From positions 186,001 through 250,000 of the forward strand of contig JADJSY010000003.1 of the NCBI GenBank assembly GCA_016711435.1: a DNA stretch of 64,000 nt. The letters are read 5' to 3'. This document shows positions 37,234 to 45,881 of this stretch, in pieces. Each line of letters opens with the position of its first letter. The stretch's first letter is position 1. The notes beneath the pieces were generated by a model, which saw only the letters and a program-made list of their open reading frames with translations, made no database searches and was not told where the DNA came from. Both the position numbers and the translations under genes were made by a program. The stretch comes from Lewinellaceae bacterium (lineage in GTDB: Bacteria; Bacteroidota; Bacteroidia; Chitinophagales; Saprospiraceae).

Positions 37234-37578
37234 CTACGAGGAAAAAAATCCGCTTTTTCGCAAAAAAATCATAACAACCCCTGCCAGAAAAATCGTCGTA
37301 AAAATGGTCTTGTTGTGCTTAGCCAGCCAGTTGGGCAGGAAAATGTCAAAGTTATCTTTGTCAGAGTCGGAGTATTTCCTGGCCATAACCGTGAGCGGGC
37401 AGGCCCATTTGAAAAGCAGCAAGACAAGCCCTTCCCCTACGATCATGGCAATAGCGATCCAGGTGTAGGTAGTGATGCGGTTAAACAGGCCCGAATAGAA
37501 AATATATAACGTCGCACCGGCTAAAATAACCCAGATAATGGTGTGAATCAATTTAATGGCGAATAAAGGCTGTTTCAT
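37234..37578 (-). CDS. Small membrane protein of unknown function
   Basis: 114 residues with three predicted helices (about 8-28, 37-57 and 91-108) and a hydrophilic loop 'ARKYSDSDKDNFDIFLPNW' between the last two. The 'CPLTVMARKY' segment and loop recur in uncharacterised Bacteroidota membrane proteins. No functional motif seen. Its stop codon TAG lies within the family J tail that reads CTACGAGG on the plus strand. Divergent from the dienelactone hydrolase gene, 68 bases apart. Confidence 0.7.
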   Translation of the reverse strand: MKQPLFAIKLIHTIIWVILAGATLYIFYSGLFNRITTYTWIAIAMIVGEGLVLLLFKWACPLTVMARKYSDSDKDNFDIFLPNWLAKHNKTIFTTIFLAGVVMIFLRKSGFFSS

Positions 37579-37646
37579 ACCGCAAATTTATTTGAAAAGT
37601 GTTTGATGGAATTATCTTTGGTCAAATTATCTAAATCCATCCGCTC

Positions 37647-38498
37647 ATGCTCGATCAAAAGATCATCAACCTCTACGACGAATATACCCACAAACCCCTG
37701 ACCCGCAAGGATTTTATGGTTCGGCTGGTTCAATTGGCCGGCAGTACCACTGCGGCTTTGTCCATGCTGTCCATGCTGGAATCGGGCTGTAGCACCGCCG
37801 CCAAAACACCTACCGATGAATTGATGACGGAAAATGTGACCTATCCCGGCGCTAAAGGCGACATGATGGCATACGTAGCGCGACCAAAAGCCAATAAAAA
37901 ATACGCGGCGGTAGTTGTGATCCACGAAAACCGCGGCCTGAACGCCCATATCGAGGATGTGACCCGGCGGGTAGCCCGGGCCGGTTATTTAGCCATTGCG
38001 CCCAATGCCTTGTCGCCGCTGGGCGGCACGCCGGCCAATGAAGACGAAGCCAGGAAGTTGTTTACCCAGCTCAATGCGGAAGACAGTTTGCAGAATTTTA
38101 TCAAAGCCTTCGATTACCTCGGCGCGCGAAAAGATTGCAACGACCACTTCGGCTGCGTCGGTTTTTGCTGGGGAGGCGCCATGTCTAACAAACTGGCGGT
38201 CAATGTGCCTTCCCTCAAAGCCGCAGTCGTTTTTTACGGTACGCAGCCCGCAGTAGAAGACGTTCCGAAAATCAAAGCGGCTGTACAGATACACTATGCC
38301 AGTCTGGACGAGCGCGTCAATGCTCGAATGGCCGAATATGAAAATGCGTTGAAGGCCGCAAATATCGAATACGAACAATACCTGTACGAAGGTATCAACC
38401 ACGCGTTTCACAACGACACTTCCACAGCCCGCTACAACGAAGCGGCGGCGAAATTAGCCTGGCAACGGACGATTGCTTTTTTTGATCGTAAATTGTGA
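37647..38498 (+). CDS. Dienelactone hydrolase family protein, exported
   Basis: 283 residues. N-terminal region with 'LTRKDFMVRLVQLAG' and a hydrophobic stretch ending at 'SGCSTAA', a lipoprotein- or Tat-like signal with Lys in place of the second Arg. The alpha/beta-hydrolase shows the family triad: Cys in 'VGFCWGGAMS', Asp in 'YASLDERV', His in 'GINHAFHND'. Family members hydrolyse dienelactones or other small cyclic esters; exported homologues are poorly characterised. The stop codon TGA is the start of a TGAATTG heptamer unit of the next palindrome. Confidence 0.9.
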   Translation: MLDQKIINLYDEYTHKPLTRKDFMVRLVQLAGSTTAALSMLSMLESGCSTAAKTPTDELMTENVTYPGAKGDMMAYVARPKANKKYAAVVVIHENRGLNAHIEDVTRRVARAGYLAIAPNALSPLGGTPANEDEARKLFTQLNAEDSLQNFIKAFDYLGARKDCNDHFGCVGFCWGGAMSNKLAVNVPSLKAAVVFYGTQPAVEDVPKIKAAVQIHYASLDERVNARMAEYENALKAANIEYEQYLYEGINHAFHNDTSTARYNEAAAKLAWQRTIAFFDRKL

Positions 38499-38592
38499 AT
38501 TGTGAGTGGTGAGTTGTGAGTGAGTGGCATATCGATAGAAGAATGAACTCAATATTCTTCTAACGCGATGCCACTCACGACTCACAACTCAC
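38496..38592. repeat. Heptamer-armed palindrome, family B, second copy
   Basis: Left units TGAATTG, TGAGTGG, TGAGTTG beginning on the stop codon of the hydrolase; right units CACTCAC, GACTCAC, AACTCAC. Core starts GTGGCATATCGATAG and ends CTAACGCGATGCCAC, aligned base for base with the core at 3235-3343 apart from scattered changes. Between convergent genes. Confidence 0.85.
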
Positions 38593-38650
38593 GATTCCAG
38601 GCCTGAAAAGCCCACGCCAAAATCATAAGAATAGCCAAAAGGGATGTCTC

Positions 38651-39787
38651 TCACTTCTCACCTCTCACCCTCTCACTTCTTTTTGTATTTGTATAGTAAA
38701 ATCCCAGTTGCTGCCTTAAATCAGCGGGCAGATCAGGCAGTTCGGAACGAGGAATCAGCAGCGTGCTGATATTGTGTAAATCGCTGAAAATGTGGTGTTT
38801 CACGGCGGTAGCATGCAGGTAATCGTGGCCCGAAGAACCGCCGGTGCCAATCTTACGGCCCAGCATCCGAAGCACCATTTGCGCGTGGCGGTAACGCCAG
38901 GTCGTGAATAACTCGTCGATGTCGATCAGGCTGCGCAACAAGTTGAAAGGCAGGTGCAGAATCGGTTCGTCGCGGTACAGGTTGATAAACAACGCGGCCA
39001 CGGTAGCCTGGTACGACAACCTGAGTTTGCCTTCCTGCTGCAATTGCCGGTGTACCGCCGGGTCGAGTACCGACTGGAAATAGGTGTCCGTGCTGCCCAG
39101 CATCCGCAGGCGCATTTCTTTTTCCTGTTCGTCTAAATATCCCGTTGCGCGGATGGCTTGTTGCTCCCTGCCCAGCATATTGTCGACGGCGGTGCGGTAA
39201 TGCGCGAGGAATTCAAACTTGCCGAACTGCAAAAACGGCGTGCGTTCCAGCCATTCTTCCACGACGCCGAACAGGGTGTCGCCGCCGCTCAGATGCGCCA
39301 GTTCTTCCTGTTGCGTTTCGGCAAAATCGGAAGCGTAGTGCTTATTGTTGTAGGTAATGCGTTCGTTTTCAGGCAATCCCAGCATAGCCTCTACTTTGCG
39401 AAACTGGAAGCTCTGGAAACCCGAGGCAGGGAACAGGTAATTGCGGAAATCAAGAAAATCCAGGGCGGTCATGGTTTCCATCACCTGGATTTGCTGGATC
39501 AACAGTTTTTCGATCTCCACCACCCGGCTGAGCCTGCCCACCGCCGTGCCGATGCTGCGCTCATCGACGTTGTCGCCTTTGAACATGCCGATGACCGACT
39601 GGACTTCGTGGGATATTTGTTTGAACCACAATTCGTACACCTGGTGCACGATGATGAACAACATTTCTTCATGTGCCGGCGATTTTTCCAACCCGGCACT
39701 GCGCAATTGCTGCGCGCCCAGGATTTTGTCTAATTGCAGGTACGTGTGGTAATGGATGGTGGCATACTTTTGGTCGGACTTAGGCAT
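38651..39787 (-). CDS. kynA: Tryptophan 2,3-dioxygenase
   Basis: 378 residues from ATG at 39787 ('MPKSDQKYATIHYHTYLQL'); the frame extends to 39838 but those 17 residues are not family-like. 'LFIIVHQVYELWFKQISHE' with the heme-proximal region, 'FQSFQFRKVEAMLG', 'WRYRHAQMVLRMLGRKIGTG' and 'SSGHDYLHAT' are characteristic. Heme enzyme that opens the indole ring of L-tryptophan to N-formylkynurenine, the first step of the kynurenine pathway. The protein is longer than many bacterial TDOs (about 280-300), as usual for Bacteroidota. No other kynurenine gene is in the window. Confidence 0.95.
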   Translation of the reverse strand: MPKSDQKYATIHYHTYLQLDKILGAQQLRSAGLEKSPAHEEMLFIIVHQVYELWFKQISHEVQSVIGMFKGDNVDERSIGTAVGRLSRVVEIEKLLIQQIQVMETMTALDFLDFRNYLFPASGFQSFQFRKVEAMLGLPENERITYNNKHYASDFAETQQEELAHLSGGDTLFGVVEEWLERTPFLQFGKFEFLAHYRTAVDNMLGREQQAIRATGYLDEQEKEMRLRMLGSTDTYFQSVLDPAVHRQLQQEGKLRLSYQATVAALFINLYRDEPILHLPFNLLRSLIDIDELFTTWRYRHAQMVLRMLGRKIGTGGSSGHDYLHATAVKHHIFSDLHNISTLLIPRSELPDLPADLRQQLGFYYTNTKRSERVRGEK

Positions 39788-39820
39788 GTTGTCGTTTTTA
39801 GGCGACAAAGTAAACCAATT

Positions 39821-39931
39821 ACAAAAAGCAAAGGGCAAAGGGCAAAGACAAAGGGCAACGTGGCAAAAGCCAATTTTGCACCTTACTTTTGCTTTTGCCT
39901 CTTGCCTTTTGCCCTTTGCCTTTTATTTATT
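39821..39931. repeat. Heptamer-armed palindrome, family G (CAAAGGG unit)
   Basis: CAAAAAG, CAAAGGG, CAAAGGG, CAAAGA, CAAAGGG on the left; TTTTGCC, TCTTGCC, TTTTGCC, CTTTGCC on the right; CAAAAGC/GCTTTTG core. On the coding minus strand the A/G-rich arm starts right after the OmpA gene stop and the C/T-rich arm precedes the tryptophan dioxygenase start. Confidence 0.85.
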
Positions 39932-40852
39932 CGGTACCATATTCGGGTTCAACAGGTCGTAGAACTGGTCGATCTTCGGCAAAATAATAATCCGGGTACG
40001 GCGATTCATAGAACGGCCCGCCTCGGTATCGTTGCTTGCCAATACGTTGTATTCCCCGCGTCCGGCAGCAATCAGGCGATTGGGATTGATTTTGAACGAA
40101 GTCTGCAAAGCCCGTACCACGGAGGTTGCGCGTTTCACACTCAAATCCCAGTTATCGTCCATACAGCCATTTTTAATCGGGAGATTGTCGGTGTATCCTT
40201 CCACCATTACTTCCAGATCGGGGCGGGATTCGATAATTTTTGCAATATTTCCCAGCACTGTATTGGCTTTTGGCGTGAGGTTGGCGCTGCCGCTTTGGTA
40301 CAGCATTTTATCGGATAAATTGATAAATACCACCGTTTTATCCACTTTCACGTCCACATCTTTGTCTTCGATCCCGTCTTTCAAAACGCCTTTCAGATTG
40401 ACAGAGAGGGCCAGGTTGATGGAGTCCGCTTTGGTTTTGGCGGCTTGCAGCAGGTGGATATATTTATCCTTTTTTTCCAATTGTGAGAGGGTTTCCTTGA
40501 TGTTGTCGCTGGCAGACTGGGACAAAACTGTCAGGTCGCCCACTTGTGTCAACTGTTTATCCCGTTGTGCTTTGATGTCGGCGATTTGCGCCCTCAAATC
40601 GGCAATTTGTTCTTCGCGCAGGCGCAGGGTGGTTACGTTGCCATTGATGTCGCCCCGAAGCCGGTCCCGGTCTTTTTCACAGGCCGAAAGTTTTTCCATC
40701 GTGGCATTCAGGTTTACGCCACATGCGCCGAGGTCTTTATTGGCAGCCTCCAGTTCGGCTTTCAGAGATACAAATTTCTTTTTGGTGACGCAGGAGCTCA
40801 TAACCAAACCAAGGCATAGAAAAAGGATGATTTTTGTTGCTGTAATTCGCAT
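39923..40852 (-). CDS. OmpA-family lipoprotein with coiled coil
   Basis: 309 residues. Lipoprotein signal 'IILFLCLGLVMSSCVTKKK' with lipobox Cys21. About 25-145 is a heptad-rich coiled coil. About 175-300 is an OmpA/MotB peptidoglycan-binding domain: 'LYQSGSANLTPKANTVL', 'VMVEGYTDNLPI', 'NWDLSVKRATSVVRAL', 'RLIAAGRGEY', 'NRRTRIIILP'. Anchors the outer membrane to peptidoglycan; the 'MLYQSGSANL' variant is common in Bacteroidota. The gene is preceded by a 190-base gap with nothing recognisable. Confidence 0.93.
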   Translation of the reverse strand: MRITATKIILFLCLGLVMSSCVTKKKFVSLKAELEAANKDLGACGVNLNATMEKLSACEKDRDRLRGDINGNVTTLRLREEQIADLRAQIADIKAQRDKQLTQVGDLTVLSQSASDNIKETLSQLEKKDKYIHLLQAAKTKADSINLALSVNLKGVLKDGIEDKDVDVKVDKTVVFINLSDKMLYQSGSANLTPKANTVLGNIAKIIESRPDLEVMVEGYTDNLPIKNGCMDDNWDLSVKRATSVVRALQTSFKINPNRLIAAGRGEYNVLASNDTEAGRSMNRRTRIIILPKIDQFYDLLNPNMVPNK

Positions 40853-41042
40853 AGACTTGATGATTGAAAAGATTTAAAATAAATTCATCGGATTTTAGAT
40901 GGATGTTTGGGAGTGCCTGCGGAACGACCGGTTTTACGTTTTTATTTTGGAGGTGTTGTTTTTTCAGGGGTGAATAATCGTTTTTAATGTTGATTAATAG
41001 TCCGGCAGCTAAAGCAGCCCGTACAGCAGCCGTTACAGCAAA

Positions 41043-44000
41043 TCAACGCTGGTATAAGGTTTTGATCGGCACGTCGATGCCAAATGCAAGGAAAGTTCGG
41101 GAAGAACGAAAACTGATTTCCTTGTCATCGACAACGCGGAATTGAGCGCCTGTCTGCCAGCCCACGCCGAGGTAGAACGGAGATCGTTGTATATTCCAAT
41201 GCAGCTGCAATCCCGGTTTGAATACGTTTTTATAGGTCAGTTTATACGCGCCGAATTCGCCTTCCGATTCCAACCGGTAGGTCATCATGGCGCCGAGATC
41301 GAGCAGGGAAACGTGCAGGCTGAACGATTGCGGGTGTTTTTTACTGGAAGCGCCCAGTAATCCGCTGACGGTAAATCCGACCGGCATCGTCGGCGCCAGC
41401 ACCGTGAAATTGGATTGCATGTTTTGATTCTGCGGCGAGCGTTCCCAAAATTCCCGGCCTGCCGAAGCCCCTACATAAGCATTGATGCCTACTGTGATGG
41501 CATGGGTGCGTTTGGTGCGGGAACTACCCGGCGGATCGGCCAGGCTTTTGAGCAGGTATTCTACCTGATCTTTGGTTCTGGCATCCACCAGACCTGCAAT
41601 AAAATCGCCGTTTTCTTCAAAAAACCGGAGTAGTTGAGAGCGTTCGGCGGTGGGTTTGCGCTGACCAATCTGATGGCTGAGCGTGGTCATCAAACGCAAC
41701 AGCGAACTGATCGCCGAGCGGTTTTCTCCCGTTTCTAAGTAATACAAAAAATTCATGCAGCGCTCCGAAATATCGGGCAGCCACTTCAAAGTAGTATCGC
41801 GTACAACCAGCGGCGTATAAGACAGCGGTTTGTCTGGATTGGCAAATAAAGGCAGTTCCAAAACCCGGTTGAGCGACTGCAGGGCGACCGTTATGGTGTG
41901 GAACAGGCGCATCGAATCCGGTTTTGCATCCGTATTGATGGTATCTTTCTGCGTTTGCAGGCGCAACAAATCCTCCAGGGTGAGCCGGGTCAACTGGGCA
42001 ATCCCGTCCGGCGACACCAGGCCTACGTCTTGGATCCGGCTCATGCGCTGCTGAACCAGTCCCATAGAGATTTGCCGGAGTTGGGGTTCGTACAATACGC
42101 TGTCCAAGGTCTTCAAACTCATCAGGCCCTGCGGCGTTTGTACGACATAGAGCAAGTGCGACATAATTTCAGTCAACTGTAGCATGGGCCGGGTATTTTT
42201 CCAGGCATTTTGCTCCCGTTCGGCTTGCAGTTTGTCGAGTTGATCCAGGTCTTTTTGCAGCGTTTGTAACTGCTCGTTCAGGCGATTTACTTTTCCAAGT
42301 ATTTGATCGCTGGGGCGAATATCCTGATCGCGGAGCAGGTATTTTTGGAGCGGGCTACCGATGGCTTGCAAGGGTTGTTCTATCGCCAAACGCTGCTCCA
42401 ACAGTTTTAAACGTTTTTCTGTTTCAAACAACTTTTCGCGGCGCAGGCGCAGTTCCTGTACTTTTGTGTAACCGCCAAAATCAATTTCTGTAAAATCGGC
42501 GGCGATAGACTCCAGAACCACCAAAGGTTGCAGATTCCGTGCATCTACTTTCCCCAACCAATGTTTGCGCGTATCAATAATCAGTTGCTGCAAAGTCTGT
42601 CGTTGCACATCCGTAGCCAGAATCTGCTGCTCCACACTCAAGGTATCAAAACTCGTTTGCCACGCGTCCACAGCCCGTTCATAAGCGGCCAGATCGGATT
42701 GCCAGCGCTGTAAAATAGCCGTAATGCCGAGGTTGTTGTACAAATTTCCGCCCAGGTTTCGGGTCAGTTCCAGGCCTGCAATACGCCAGTTCAGGGCCGT
42801 ACGCGGCGGATCGAAAAACCGGTCATACGATTCAAAGGTGTTGTAAGCAGACAAGGCAGCCGAGTCGAGCGACCCGACGAGCAACTGCGGCAACAGGTTC
42901 AGGTCGAAACCGGAACTTGTGTCGGCATTGCCGATCAGCACCTGGTAAGAATACAGCGGATTGGCCAAATAACGCGTTCTGTCCGGTGGAAGCGGGGCGT
43001 CGGAATGCGACTGCTGAAGCGCCGAAATACGGTTTTCAAGTTCCGTTTCCGCATCATCGAGATCGGTGTAGATAAGATTCAACTGCCGGATAAATTCCGA
43101 CGTGGAAGACACCACCTGTTTATAAGCCGCAGTCGAATCTGCGGTATTGGCCAGTTCAAAATTCAGGTTGCGGCCCGCCGTCTGGTAGCGTTGGTACAAA
43201 TCGCGGTGTACGACGGGGAAAACTTCTGACAAGGGCGCTTCATGCGCAAGTCCGAAAATCGTGTACGCCGTCAGCAGGTTATAAAAAACAGGATCTTGTT
43301 GCAAATCGCCGAAGTACTCGTCTTTGAGCAACAATTCGGGAATCGTGATGCTCAGTCCTTTCAAATCCAGGTAAAACGCCTCCCGCAATCCCTCCAGAAA
43401 CGACTGAGAATACGTGATATTGGGGTTGTTGTATTGTGATCTTACATTGGGAAACAGAAAACCGACCTTCGGAACTTTTTTGTCGAGCAGGTTTTCAAAA
43501 AAAGAGATGGCCACTTCCTGTTGCGCTCTTTCCAAGATAAATTCAAACAATCCGCGCAAAACCGCTTCCGTATTCAGGGCGTTCAAAGAAGGGGGCGTTT
43601 GCACCCTGTCGGCAGCGTTCCGCATAGCCGTCGGGTTTTGCAGCGGCGGTAAGGGGCTTTTTCGCATCGATTGTTGCACAGACAAAAACTCGACGGGCGA
43701 AACGGCCGCCCCGCTGTACATCAGCGAACTGATGCGTATTCTTTCTGGCGTTTGTATTTGTGTCCAAACAGCCGATTTTGTGGCGTCCACCGGGGCGAGG
43801 GCGCGCATTGCGCTGTCCTGACCGGGCGTAACGATACCTTCCAGCAGGGGATTGCTTTTGATCCGGTCGAGCAACCAGCCGGCGTCCACGTGTTCGGGGG
43901 CTGTTATTTGAGTCGGTTCGTCGTACAGGAATAAAATCAGCAAAGCCTGCCGGGCCGCAGCATCGCGTTGCTCATTGGAGGCCGAATCATCCTGAACGGT

Positions 44001-44108
44001 ACGCAAAGCGCTTAGAAGATTCCGGCTGTCATCGAGCAGGTTTTGCGCAGGCAGAACAGCAGACAAGCCAGAAAAAAGTATAAAAACAAATAATCGAATC
44101 ATTGGCAT
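41043..44108 (-). CDS. Large secreted protein of unknown function
   Basis: About 1,021 residues from the second Met ('MPMIRLFVFILFSG'); the frame opens at 44129. Signal peptide ends near 'SAVLPAQNL'. The body is mostly alpha-helical with long coiled coils around 330-400 and 560-660 ('KLLEQRLAIEQPL', 'LNEQLQTLQKDLDQLDKL'). The last 180 residues are beta-rich ('ITVGINAYVGASAGREF', 'FYLGVGWQTGAQFRVV', 'TFLAFGIDVPI') and look like an outer-membrane barrel. I recognise no domain. It is followed upstream by the 220-residue coiled-coil gene on the same strand, 61 bases apart, so the two may act together in the envelope. Confidence 0.7.
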   Translation of the reverse strand: MPMIRLFVFILFSGLSAVLPAQNLLDDSRNLLSALRTVQDDSASNEQRDAAARQALLILFLYDEPTQITAPEHVDAGWLLDRIKSNPLLEGIVTPGQDSAMRALAPVDATKSAVWTQIQTPERIRISSLMYSGAAVSPVEFLSVQQSMRKSPLPPLQNPTAMRNAADRVQTPPSLNALNTEAVLRGLFEFILERAQQEVAISFFENLLDKKVPKVGFLFPNVRSQYNNPNITYSQSFLEGLREAFYLDLKGLSITIPELLLKDEYFGDLQQDPVFYNLLTAYTIFGLAHEAPLSEVFPVVHRDLYQRYQTAGRNLNFELANTADSTAAYKQVVSSTSEFIRQLNLIYTDLDDAETELENRISALQQSHSDAPLPPDRTRYLANPLYSYQVLIGNADTSSGFDLNLLPQLLVGSLDSAALSAYNTFESYDRFFDPPRTALNWRIAGLELTRNLGGNLYNNLGITAILQRWQSDLAAYERAVDAWQTSFDTLSVEQQILATDVQRQTLQQLIIDTRKHWLGKVDARNLQPLVVLESIAADFTEIDFGGYTKVQELRLRREKLFETEKRLKLLEQRLAIEQPLQAIGSPLQKYLLRDQDIRPSDQILGKVNRLNEQLQTLQKDLDQLDKLQAEREQNAWKNTRPMLQLTEIMSHLLYVVQTPQGLMSLKTLDSVLYEPQLRQISMGLVQQRMSRIQDVGLVSPDGIAQLTRLTLEDLLRLQTQKDTINTDAKPDSMRLFHTITVALQSLNRVLELPLFANPDKPLSYTPLVVRDTTLKWLPDISERCMNFLYYLETGENRSAISSLLRLMTTLSHQIGQRKPTAERSQLLRFFEENGDFIAGLVDARTKDQVEYLLKSLADPPGSSRTKRTHAITVGINAYVGASAGREFWERSPQNQNMQSNFTVLAPTMPVGFTVSGLLGASSKKHPQSFSLHVSLLDLGAMMTYRLESEGEFGAYKLTYKNVFKPGLQLHWNIQRSPFYLGVGWQTGAQFRVVDDKEISFRSSRTFLAFGIDVPIKTLYQR

Positions 44109-44169
44109 GAATAAGCAGTTGAGGGGCATGATGACTGGAAAACCTTGAAAATCAGAGCAAAACGAATGG

Positions 44170-44832
44170 CTATGGCTGTGGGAATTTCGTTTGAATAAAA
44201 TCGCTTAGCTTACTATAATTCGTTTTGAACGCATCTGTTGTTTCCGTTGCAGAAATTAAATCGCCCAATCGTTTGATAATAATCACATCGGTCTGTTTGC
44301 TAACAATCAGATCCGCTTTGAGTTTTTCGCGATAGGTAACTACCAAAGGGTCTTGCCGGGCCTGCAGGGTCTGAAATTCGGTATCCTGCATTAAATCCAA
44401 GCCTGCCTGTGCAAAACTCCGCAGGCGTATTCCGATTTGCTGGCGGGTCAGCCGCAGGGCGTCAAGCACTTGCAGATTCATACCGGAAGTAGCGGGGTCG
44501 GCGTCCACGGATTCCAGTCCGGGGTTCAAAATATTCGTTTCCAGCAGCCGGAGCATTTTTTGAATTTTCCCAACTACGCCATCCAAATGGCTGCTATCCA
44601 CACTGCCCAACTCTATAATCTGCTCTACGATCGGTTCGCTGTCGGCATCCACGGTATTTGTCCAGAAATCCGGCTTGTTCAGGGCCGTAAAAATGCGGTC
44701 CATCTCTTTTTTGAGCGCAATGATGTCCGCATTATTTGACCCAAGCGCTGTTTTTGCCAGGTTAAATTTTTCGGTACAGATGGTTTGGGTGTCCTTGACA
44801 AGAGATTGCAAAAAGGCGTTTGAATTTGCCAT
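44170..44832 (-). CDS. Helical protein of unknown function
   Basis: 220 residues, no signal peptide, almost entirely alpha-helical by residue pattern ('IIALKKEMDRIFTALNK', 'VGKIQKMLRLLETNIL', 'LSDFIQTKFPQP'). No catalytic motif seen. It precedes the large secreted protein gene on the same strand with 61 bases between them, suggesting an operon. Could be a cytoplasmic or soluble partner. Nothing in the sequence fixes its role. Confidence 0.65.
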   Translation of the reverse strand: MANSNAFLQSLVKDTQTICTEKFNLAKTALGSNNADIIALKKEMDRIFTALNKPDFWTNTVDADSEPIVEQIIELGSVDSSHLDGVVGKIQKMLRLLETNILNPGLESVDADPATSGMNLQVLDALRLTRQQIGIRLRSFAQAGLDLMQDTEFQTLQARQDPLVVTYREKLKADLIVSKQTDVIIIKRLGDLISATETTDAFKTNYSKLSDFIQTKFPQP

Positions 44833-44998
44833 GATTCATGTTTAGTTTTAATAATGCCCGAAAAGTAGGCGGAATATTGTTAAAATCGTTTAAAAATCGT
44901 CCTTTTTTTTAACGAAAGTAAAACAAGAGCCGCCGTAACCCCGCCCAACGGCATATCGTCTGGCAGATACATTACTTCACTACAAACCGATTTTATCC

Positions 44999-45652
44999 GT
45001 GACCGATCAACAAGTTTTGCAGCCGCCCCAACCCAACCCGACGGAGCATACCTATGCCGTTGCTTTAAGCCACCTGCGCTTGCGAATACAGGAAATTTCC
45101 CCGCTCGACGACCATGACTGGGCTTTGTTGGCAGACAAAATCAGCTGGGAAACCCAACCCAAAGGCGCACTGTTACTCAGCCCGGGTCAGGTCTGCGACC
45201 AGGTCCGTTTTCTGCACAGCGGCGCCGTGATTTACTACGAAGGTATCGATGAAGAAATGCAACTCGAACAAGTGGGCTGGATCGCTCAACCCACCGAAAT
45301 GGTGATTGAAATCAACAGTTTTTTCCAGCGTTTACCTACTCATCAGCACCTGAAATGTACTGTCCCCTGCGAATTTCTGACCATCCGGTACGAGGACTTA
45401 CAGGCGTTGTACGCCGAAAGTCCTGCCTGGAACACCGCCGGCCGCCGCCTGACGGAAGCCTATATGTTATTGATTGCCGAAAGAACCTACTTCCACCTGT
45501 TAAACTCCGCCCGGGAGAAATACCGCTACTTCCGCGATCGTTTTCCCCAAGCGCTTCAATTGGTTTCACAAAAGCATATCGCGGCTTTTTTGCGCATCCG
45601 GCCGGAAACGCTCAGCCGATTAAGGCAGTCCGAAGTCCGAAGTGCGAAGTAG
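44999..45652 (+). CDS. Crp/Fnr family transcriptional regulator
   Basis: 217 residues from a GTG at 44999. Cyclic-nucleotide-binding-like fold at about 35-130 ('QPKGALLLSPGQVCDQVRF', 'HSGAVIYYEG'), a long helix, and a shortened C-terminal winged helix ('LVSQKHIAAFLRIRPETLS') typical of Bacteroidota Crp-like regulators. The cAMP-contacting residues of E. coli CRP are not obvious, so the ligand is open. The last residues ('QSEVRSAK') and stop TAG come from an invading heptamer array; homologues normally end soon after 'LSRLR'. Confidence 0.85.
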   Translation: MTDQQVLQPPQPNPTEHTYAVALSHLRLRIQEISPLDDHDWALLADKISWETQPKGALLLSPGQVCDQVRFLHSGAVIYYEGIDEEMQLEQVGWIAQPTEMVIEINSFFQRLPTHQHLKCTVPCEFLTIRYEDLQALYAESPAWNTAGRRLTEAYMLLIAERTYFHLLNSAREKYRYFRDRFPQALQLVSQKHIAAFLRIRPETLSRLRQSEVRSAK

Positions 45653-45781
45653 TCAGTCTGTAGTGCGAAGTCCGGTGCGAAGTCGAGTCCGTAGAGTGCG
45701 CCGTTCCACACTCGGGATTTCAAAACATGAAACGGCGCACTCTATGGACTGCCGACTTCGCACTTCGCACTTCGGACTATT
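45626..45781. repeat. Heptamer-armed palindrome, family F, with shared core
   Basis: AGTCCGA, AGTCCGA, AGTGCGA, AGT units overlap the last codons of the Crp gene. The core pairs 45693-45705 (AGAGTGCGCCGTT) perfectly with 45731-45743. The right arm has ACTTCGC, ACTTCGC, ACTTCGG. Same core as 4041-4128 with one compensatory base-pair change. Confidence 0.87.
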
Positions 45782-45840
45782 TTCTTGACATGCGTCAATT
45801 GCCCATTCAACCCCACCCACACCACCTTTGCAATAGTTTT

Positions 45841-45875
45841 TCACAACTCACGATTCACAACTCACAATTCACAAT
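45841..45875 (+). repeat. Family B heptamers as leader of lipoprotein gene
   Basis: TCACAAC, TCACGAT, TCACAAC, TCACAAT, TCACAAT units, six bases before the ATG at 45882. Single arm, G-poor in the sense of the gene. Confidence 0.75.
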
Positions 45876-45881
45876 CCGATT

